Positions 16,857 through 21,842 of a DNA stretch of 21,842 nt are shown here, in pieces. A program made the position numbers and the translations under genes. The stretch's first letter is position 1; each line of letters opens with the position of its first letter. The notes under the pieces were generated by a model. That model did not search any database. It had not been told where the DNA came from and was given only the letters and a program-made list of their open reading frames with translations. This DNA is from JANQPA01 sp964628385 (lineage in GTDB: Bacteria; Bacteroidota; Bacteroidia; Chitinophagales; Saprospiraceae), in the NCBI GenBank assembly GCA_964628385.1, contig CAZVOD010000081.1:1-21842 (forward strand), in the 5' to 3' direction.

Positions 16857-18161
16857 TTATGACAACTCTCTGGTGCTCCATACAACACGCTCTCTTTTGA
16901 GGTCATGATTCTGAAAAGGGCTCTTAAGCACCAGGATAGACAGGTAAAAAATAATCAGATAAGCATTCAGAGAAGCGATCACCCAGGAATAAAAGCAGGA
17001 AATAAATACCACAGCAAGCGCAAAAGGCCACTGAATGGTCTTATCCCGAAATTTCTGCCATTGCCTGGCCAGAAAATAAATAAATGCTGCTGTTCCCACA
17101 ATACCGAAGCTCAGTAGTAAAGATAAAAACCCATTTTCTGAGCTTCCGGAATGTAAAATAATTTCAGTATTATCAAAAATAAAGGCTTCGCTGTATAAGC
17201 CTTTTCCGATAATCGGAGCTTCTCGGAATTGCTCCAGTGCAGGCTTCCAGATGCGCCATCGATCGCCAAAACTATTTATACTAAAAATACGCAACCGCTT
17301 CATCAACAGGTCAGAATCGCGAATTACAAAGTGAGTCAATCCTGCTCCGACCAACAAAGCAGTCGGTAGATAGATATATTTTTGTTTGGCTTCCCATTTA
17401 GGCCAATAGGTCAAAAGCAGATATAGCAGTGTAAATAATAGCACACCACCCAGTGCTGCTCTGGCTCCCGTCAGCAAAATTGCCAGGATGAGCATCCCCA
17501 GGTGCAGACGACTCCAGTAGAAGGGCAAAAGCTGGTATTTTATTCCGTATAGAGTTAGTACAAAAAAGAAAAACGAAAAGGTGGCCAAGCCAGTGGGGTT
17601 TCCAAAAACGCCATTCATTCTAAAATGCTGGAAGCCTGCGCCGAAGGAAGCGTAAGAAGGCTGTATGACGTACAGGAGTACGCCGAGCCAAAGTATAAAG
17701 TGGGCGCTGTAAAGTAGCATCCTAAAGAACCGCAGTGACATTATCTTTTCAGCGTAGTGAAACAAGACAAATGGCAGAAGAAAATAGGAAATAGTTCGAG
17801 GGATGGCGGCCTCCAATTTTGGTGAGCGCAGTAGAGCCAGACAGGCAATAACAGCCAAAGGCACAAGATGCAGTAATTCTTTATTGAAGGTAATTTTACC
17901 TTTCAGCAAATCATAAATAACAAAGAGCCCTGTGCCAGCCAAGAACAAGACCCTTAATTCTTTAAATGCCCTCAGGAAAGGCTGGGCACTATCGCCCAAA
18001 ACCAGTACCAATAGGAGCGTGAGCAGCAGCCCTTCTTCCTGAGCATATTTTCTAAGAAAGAATAATAACAATATACTCACCAGAGCCGCTACTTTCAATG
18101 ACCATAATCCCGATAAAAAAATAATGATCAAGCTGGCCAGGATAGCGAGATACTTATTCAT
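16857..18161 (-). CDS. Wzy-type O-antigen/capsule polymerase-like membrane protein
   Basis: Polytopic inner-membrane protein, 434 residues from the ATG at 18161, with about eleven hydrophobic segments. Counting from this ATG, the Wzy landmarks are FGNPTGLATF (186-195), LTGARAALGG (230-239, the catalytic-Arg type loop) and a large periplasmic loop with GDRWRIWKPALEQFREAPIIGKGL (299-322), ending at LHSGSSENGFLSLLLSFGIVG (336-356). These proteins polymerise undecaprenyl-linked repeat units in the periplasm; WaaL ligases share the fold, so either is possible. A TTG at 18197 would add 12 hydrophilic residues; I prefer the ATG, since MNKYLAILASLIIIF is a normal membrane start preceded by AAGAGGA. 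It sits in the glycan cluster and is the second such protein in the window (compare 7164-8381), which raises the chance that one polymerises and the other ligates. Confidence 0.8.
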   Translation of the reverse strand: MNKYLAILASLIIIFLSGLWSLKVAALVSILLLFFLRKYAQEEGLLLTLLLVLVLGDSAQPFLRAFKELRVLFLAGTGLFVIYDLLKGKITFNKELLHLVPLAVIACLALLRSPKLEAAIPRTISYFLLPFVLFHYAEKIMSLRFFRMLLYSAHFILWLGVLLYVIQPSYASFGAGFQHFRMNGVFGNPTGLATFSFFFFVLTLYGIKYQLLPFYWSRLHLGMLILAILLTGARAALGGVLLFTLLYLLLTYWPKWEAKQKYIYLPTALLVGAGLTHFVIRDSDLLMKRLRIFSINSFGDRWRIWKPALEQFREAPIIGKGLYSEAFIFDNTEIILHSGSSENGFLSLLLSFGIVGTAAFIYFLARQWQKFRDKTIQWPFALAVVFISCFYSWVIASLNAYLIIFYLSILVLKSPFQNHDLKRERVVWSTRELS

Positions 18162-18220
18162 TCCTCTTTTAATTCTTATTTTTGAAAAAATTTGCAAACC
18201 CTGTATAAAAGCCAGAAGCG

Positions 18221-19297
18221 CTATAGATACTTATCCAGCGCTTTATCTTTGAGTTCATTGGTGACGGCTTTGATATCCTGCTCTTTATCTTTAGGGAAGA
18301 TTACCAGCACATCTCCTTCATCTATGACAATAAAATTATCCAGGCCACGCACAACGACCAGTTTATCCTGTGGCGCTCTGATCAGGCAATTATCAACCTC
18401 CCGGGCGATAACTTGGTCGCCCTGAATGACATTATTAGTCGGCCCTTGCTTTTCTGATTCATTGTGGAGCGAACCCCAGGTGCCCAGATCAGACCAGCCA
18501 AAATGGGAAGGAATGGTATAGACATTATCCGCTTTTTCCATAATAGCGTAGTCTATGGATATTTTGGGCGTTTTTGGATATTGCTCGTCAATAAACGTTT
18601 GTTCTTCTTCGGTATTAAAGCAGGTAGGACTGGCATTCAGAACTTCTACGATATCGATGGCATATTTATCAAAAGCTTCCAGAATGGTAGAAGCTTTCCA
18701 TATGAAGATTCCGGCATTCCACAGGTAATCGCCGCTCTCCAGGAAGGATTTAGCTTTATCCTCTCCGGGTTTTTCTGTAAACCGGCGTACTTTATGAATG
18801 CCATTGTGGTGTTCTTCTTCAAACTGTATGTACCCATACCCGGTATTGGGAAAGGTGGGTTTTATTCCCAATGTGACCAGGGCTTTATTGTGCTCGGTAA
18901 ATTCCAGTCCCTTTTGCAGCGTTTCCACAAAGTTATTTTCATCCAGGATGATATGGTCAGAAGGCGCAATGACCAAATTGCATTCCGGATTGATATTCTT
19001 CAACTTCAGGGCAGCGTAAGCGATACAGGGTGCCGTATTATTTCGGGAGGGCTCACAAAGAATTTGATTATCGGTAATTTCCGGTAGGTGTTCTTTGACC
19101 TGTGCTTTGTACATCCCATTCGTTACAATAAAAATGTGCTCGGCCGGACAAAGCTTGAGGAATCGCTCAAAAGTTAGCCGCAGGAGGGACTTGCCTGTTC
19201 CTAAAATATCCAGAAATTGCTTGGGTCTGGCTTCTCTGCTGGCTGGCCAGAATCGAGAGCCTACTCCACCGGCCATTATTGCTACATATGTGTTCAT
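18221..19297 (-). CDS. manC: Mannose-1-phosphate guanylyltransferase
   Basis: Makes GDP-mannose from mannose-1-phosphate and GTP in the cytosol; the product feeds mannose and, through Gmd and Fcl, GDP-L-fucose. The 358 residues form the nucleotidyltransferase domain plus a short C-terminal part without a fused phosphomannose isomerase, the single-function form usual in Bacteroidota. Signature elements are MAGGVGSRFWPASREARPKQF (8-28), NTAPCIAYAALKL, LVIAPSDHII, TFPNTGYGYIQF, FTEKPGEDKAKSFLESGDYLWNAGIFIW and ISIDYAIMEKADNVY. It starts with ATG at 19297 after a 250-base leader containing a 22-bp repeat shared with the wecB leader. It is the third gene in the cluster's order and pairs with the fucose synthase further upstream. 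The identity is very secure. Confidence 0.95.
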   Translation of the reverse strand: MNTYVAIMAGGVGSRFWPASREARPKQFLDILGTGKSLLRLTFERFLKLCPAEHIFIVTNGMYKAQVKEHLPEITDNQILCEPSRNNTAPCIAYAALKLKNINPECNLVIAPSDHIILDENNFVETLQKGLEFTEHNKALVTLGIKPTFPNTGYGYIQFEEEHHNGIHKVRRFTEKPGEDKAKSFLESGDYLWNAGIFIWKASTILEAFDKYAIDIVEVLNASPTCFNTEEEQTFIDEQYPKTPKISIDYAIMEKADNVYTIPSHFGWSDLGTWGSLHNESEKQGPTNNVIQGDQVIAREVDNCLIRAPQDKLVVVRGLDNFIVIDEGDVLVIFPKDKEQDIKAVTNELKDKALDKYL

Positions 19298-19548
19298 ATC
19301 CAGGTATTGTTTAGACTTATTGTTTCGTGGTAATATGTTTAATATAATTAAGATATTGCTGATCAGCTTGATGCTGAGAAATCTGACCTACCATCAGGTG
19401 CGTTATGTGAAAGTCAAGCACCTGGCGTACCTAAAGGCACGCATCCCATTGAACTGTTGCTTTTCTACCCACATTTTGTCCCTAAAGAGACTGGCTCTGA
19501 AGCGCTGTCCCCCCCAATAGCTTTTTTTTCTACCTAAACAGAACCAGC
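19298..19548. other. Intergenic leader between wecB and manC
   Basis: A 251-base spacer in an otherwise tightly packed cluster. It contains the perfect 10-base palindrome GCTGATCAGC (19358-19367), the manC copy of the repeat (19417-19438) and an overlapping imperfect palindrome (19425-19442). No TAnnTTTG box was found on the minus strand. A plus-strand ORF reads through it from inside manC but is not credible as a gene. Confidence 0.45.
19417..19438. repeat. 22-bp repeat, copy 1 (manC leader)
   Basis: Starts AGCACCTGGCGTAC and matches 20745-20766 at 20 of 22 positions, differing at 19431 (C/T) and 19435 (A/C). It lies 120 bases upstream of the manC start and overlaps an imperfect palindrome at 19425-19442 (GCGTACCT/AGGCACGC arms, one mismatch, 2-base loop). 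Confidence 0.6.
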
Positions 19549-20673
19549 CTAAATCGCCGTCAAGATGATCTCGCGTATACGCTCTGCTGCTTTTCCATCC
19601 CAGAAGGGAGGAATTACGCCCTCCCGGCGGCGCCCCTCTACAATATCCATCGTCTTTTGATAGACGGTTTGCGGATTCAGGTCCTGCAATAATTGGTTGG
19701 TACCTATCAATGTGGTAATAGGCCGTTCTGTAGAATCGCGAAATGTCAGGCAGGGAACCTGTAAAAAGGTCGTTTCTTCCTGAATTCCCCCGGAGTCTGT
19801 GATGACCATTTTAGCGTGATCCATCAGGTGCAGAAACTGCAAATAGCCCTGAGGCTCCAAAGTTATAAGTTGCTTAATGGATTGTAAGGCTGCCGTGAGG
19901 TTAAACTTTTCCAGGTTTTTTCTGGTCCGTGGATGCATAGGAAATACGACCGGCAGATGCCCCGCAGTATTACGGATGATCTCGAGAATATTCTTCAACC
20001 CTTCAGCATTATCAACATTAGAAGGTCGATGCATGGTCATTAGAGCATATTCACCGGCCAGCAGAGCTGCGGTTAGAGAGCTGAATGTTTTTTCCTCCAA
20101 AATATCATTAAGCGCTAATTCTTTAGCTTTAGCCCTAAAATGTACCAGGGAATCTATCATTACATTTCCCACAAAAAATATCTTTTCTTTTGCGACATTT
20201 TCTCTGCCCAGGTTGGCGATTCCGTCTTGCTCCGTAACAAAAAGCAGATCGGAAATACTATCTGTCAATATTCGGTTGATCTCCTCCGGCATGCGGCGAT
20301 CACCGCTTCTGAGGCCCGCCTCCACATGAGCAATGGGTACGCCTTCTTTTACGGCGACCAGAGCGCAAGCGATGGTAGAATTCACATCCCCCACTACCAA
20401 AACGAGGTCTGGTTTTTCTTCTTTCAAAATGGCTTCAAACTTCAACATGATATTGGCAGTCTGCTGTGTATGGGTACCTCCCCCTACCCCCAAATAGAAA
20501 TCAGGACGAGGCATTTGAAGCTGATTGAAGAAGATGTCGCTCATCCGCTCATCATAATGCTGACCCGTATGTAAAATCAAGGATTTTATATCAGGATGTG
20601 CACTGAAAGCCCTGTGTAAAGGTGCTACTTTCATAAAATTCGGCCGGGCACCGACGATGTTGATGATTTTCAT
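19549..20673 (-). CDS. wecB: UDP-N-acetylglucosamine 2-epimerase (non-hydrolysing)
   Basis: Cytosolic GT-B-fold enzyme interconverting UDP-GlcNAc and UDP-ManNAc, supplying ManNAc-type units to the glycan. Its 374 residues are standard for the family. Conserved elements: VGARPNFMKVAPL (7-19), LHTGQHYDERMSD (34-46), VVGDVNST with D96, HVEAGLRSGDRRMPEEINRILTD with E118 and the Glu pair 130/131, MTMHRPSNVDN with H215, and VITDSGGIQEE near the C-terminus. The Asp/Glu residues match the catalytic acids known in E. coli WecB. No wecC-like dehydrogenase (to ManNAcA) is in the window, so the final sugar is not determined. The gene lies between the fcl gene, 97 bases upstream, and manC, and its leader carries the second copy of the 22-bp repeat. 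Confidence 0.95.
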   Translation of the reverse strand: MKIINIVGARPNFMKVAPLHRAFSAHPDIKSLILHTGQHYDERMSDIFFNQLQMPRPDFYLGVGGGTHTQQTANIMLKFEAILKEEKPDLVLVVGDVNSTIACALVAVKEGVPIAHVEAGLRSGDRRMPEEINRILTDSISDLLFVTEQDGIANLGRENVAKEKIFFVGNVMIDSLVHFRAKAKELALNDILEEKTFSSLTAALLAGEYALMTMHRPSNVDNAEGLKNILEIIRNTAGHLPVVFPMHPRTRKNLEKFNLTAALQSIKQLITLEPQGYLQFLHLMDHAKMVITDSGGIQEETTFLQVPCLTFRDSTERPITTLIGTNQLLQDLNPQTVYQKTMDIVEGRRREGVIPPFWDGKAAERIREIILTAI

Positions 20674-20744
20674 GGAAATATAGTATTTACTTGTTTGTGC
20701 GCTGTAGAGTCGGTGTATGAATGTATCGGTTTGAACTATTGAGC

Positions 20745-20766
20745 AGCACCTGGCGTACTTAACGGC
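20745..20766. repeat. 22-bp repeat, copy 2 (wecB leader)
   Basis: Second copy of the repeat at 19417-19438, again starting AGCACCTGGCGTAC. It lies 72 bases upstream of the wecB start, within the 97-base gap after the fcl stop. Nothing else recognisable is in that gap. Confidence 0.6.
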
Positions 20767-20770
20767 CTCT

Positions 20771-21703
20771 TTAATACCAGGGGGCTGTTCTGAGCCCCTC
20801 GTATACCCTACGGATTCCTTCCTCTAAGGTTATGCGGGCGCGCCAGCCAGCCCTGGCTAATTTGGTGACATCCATAAGCTTTCGGGGCGTCCCATCGGGC
20901 TTAGAAAGATCATGTGTTATTTCGCCTTCATAGCCCACAATCCCCTTGATGAGTAGGGCCAAATCTTTAATAGCAATATCTGTACCGGTACCTATATTGA
21001 CGAGGCCGGGTTCGCTGTAGTTTTGCATCAGGAAAAAGCAGGCATCCGCCAGATCATCAACGTGAAGAAACTCCCTCTGCGGTGCACCGGTACCCCACAT
21101 TACTACGTTGGGCTTATTGTATTTTTTGGCTTCGTGGAACTTGCGTATCAGGGCCGGCAAAACATGAGAGGTCTCCAAGTCATAATTGTCATTAGGACCA
21201 TACAAATTAGTAGGCATTACAGAAATAAAATTGCAGCCATACTGTGAACGATACGCATCGCTCATCTTTATACCGGCAATCTTGGCAATGGCATAAGGCT
21301 CGTTGGTGTGCTCCAGTGGACCTGTCAGTAGGTAATCTTCTTTTAAAGGCTGTGGAGCCATCTTGGGGTATATGCAGGAAGACCCTAGAAAGAGTAACTT
21401 TTTCACCCCTCCCAAATACGATTGGTGGATGACGTTATTCTGGATCATCATGTTGTCGTAAATGAACTCACCACGGTAGGTGTTATTGGCCAGAATGCCG
21501 CCTACTTTGGCAGCTGCCAGGAATACATAATCGGGTTGTTCCTGGCGAAAAAATTCGGCTACTTCTACCTGGTTTCTCAGGTCCAGTTCTTTGGATGTTC
21601 TGAGTAGGAGGTTGGTATAGCCTTCTGTCTGTAATTTTCGGACTATTGCGGAGCCGACCATTCCTCGGTGGCCGGCTATATAAATCTTTGATGTTGTTTC
21701 CAT
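20771..21703 (-). CDS. fcl: GDP-L-fucose synthase
   Basis: Bifunctional epimerase/reductase (GMER, WcaG) converting GDP-4-keto-6-deoxy-mannose to GDP-L-fucose with NADPH, in the cytosol. The extended SDR fold is complete in 310 residues: Rossmann motif GHRGMVG (11-17), FLGSSCIYP (105-113) with catalytic Ser and C110, YAIAK (137-141) with Y137/K141, and NLYGPNDNYDLETSHVLPALI with H180, the second epimerase acid/base alongside C110. PTNLYGPND and GAPQREFLHVDDLADA are usual for the family. The ATG at 21703 is well placed. The partner gmd gene normally sits beside fcl; it is not in this window and may lie beyond the right edge. This is the first visible gene of the minus-strand cluster. Identification is very secure. 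Confidence 0.95.
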   Translation of the reverse strand: METTSKIYIAGHRGMVGSAIVRKLQTEGYTNLLLRTSKELDLRNQVEVAEFFRQEQPDYVFLAAAKVGGILANNTYRGEFIYDNMMIQNNVIHQSYLGGVKKLLFLGSSCIYPKMAPQPLKEDYLLTGPLEHTNEPYAIAKIAGIKMSDAYRSQYGCNFISVMPTNLYGPNDNYDLETSHVLPALIRKFHEAKKYNKPNVVMWGTGAPQREFLHVDDLADACFFLMQNYSEPGLVNIGTGTDIAIKDLALLIKGIVGYEGEITHDLSKPDGTPRKLMDVTKLARAGWRARITLEEGIRRVYEGLRTAPWY

Positions 21704-21780
21704 TTCTTGTGATTGTTGGCAGTTTGTTTATTCAATTGAGTTTGGATTTGGTTGTAGGGTAATGGCCCGTGGTGTTTTGA

Positions 21781-21842
21781 ACCGCAGAGGTAAAAAGAGG
21801 TTCGCGGTGTGTAAGAGAGAATAGACCGCAGAGTAAAGAGAG
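21781..21842. repeat. ACCGCAGAG-type purine-rich intergenic repeat (partial)
   Basis: ACCGCAGAG occurs at 21781-21789 and again at 21825-21833, 44 bases apart, with AAGAGAG-like and TTCGCGG segments between and after. It resembles the ACCGCAGAGG...TTCGCAGAG...AAGAGAG intergenic repeats seen in many Bacteroidota genomes (from memory, not searched). The element runs off the window edge. It lies 78 bases upstream of the fcl start. Confidence 0.5.

Noticed and set aside
18464..19087. 207-aa plus-strand ORF antisense to manC
   Set aside because: A shadow of the conserved manC coding sequence; no independent features.
19358..19367. Palindrome GCTGATCAGC as an operator
   Set aside because: A single 10-base palindrome is expected by chance in a window this size and no second copy was noticed.
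19095..19520. 141-aa plus-strand ORF through the manC leader, with HLAYLKARIPLN
   Set aside because: The first half is antisense to manC. The HLAYL motif recurs at 20745 only because the DNA repeat recurs, and no start or family supports a gene.
1..21842. CRISPR array, tRNA/rRNA genes, insertion sequences or phage genes
   Set aside because: No regularly spaced repeats, cloverleaf-like segments, transposase, integrase or structural phage genes were seen on either strand.

Overview
The window looks like a chromosomal segment of a Bacteroidota bacterium, most likely of the Saprospiria/Lewinella type. The evidence is a type IX secretion (T9SS) PorU2-like sortase with a FlgD-like C-terminal sorting domain, protein sequences of Bacteroidota character, weak Shine-Dalgarno signals, and promoter-like boxes of the Bacteroidota TAnnTTTG form. 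No rRNA, tRNA, CRISPR array, transposase or integrase is visible.

Layout: (1) 63-1974, minus strand: housekeeping pheS and a rhomboid protease. (2) 2156-10894, plus strand: four tightly packed genes that look like one operon. They encode a 1668-residue PorU2-like cysteine sortase, a Wzy/WaaL-type membrane protein, a FemAB/BioF2-like GNAT acyltransferase and a GT39-like membrane glycosyltransferase. (3) 10895-12702, plus strand: a long AT-rich leader and one AT-rich gene. Its protein has an effector-associated (EAD11-like) N-terminus, a PAS domain and a histidine-kinase-like C-terminus that has lost its ATP-binding boxes. (4) 12713-21703, minus strand: a surface-polysaccharide cluster read right to left: GDP-L-fucose synthase, WecB epimerase, mannose-1-phosphate guanylyltransferase, Wzy-like polymerase, sulfotransferase, GT4 glycosyltransferase, SAM methyltransferase, GT4 glycosyltransferase. 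An AT-rich hairpin separates the two convergent blocks at 12701-12723.

How the genes may work together: ManC and the fucose synthase supply GDP-mannose and GDP-L-fucose (Gmd is not in the window). WecB supplies UDP-ManNAc. The GT4 enzymes build a repeat unit, which may be methylated and sulfated, and a Wzy protein polymerises it. In P. gingivalis the related sortase PorU attaches T9SS cargo to A-LPS. A PorU2-like sortase that is gene-coupled to a Wzy/WaaL-like protein and next to a glycan cluster therefore suggests a dedicated link between T9SS cargo and this glycan. That link is inference. The other prominent oddity is the orphan EAD11-PAS-pseudokinase gene between the two blocks.

Small sequence signals include a 22-bp near-identical repeat in the leaders of manC and wecB, an ACCGCAGAG repeat at the right edge, and a stem-loop overlapping a perfect promoter -7 box in front of pheS.
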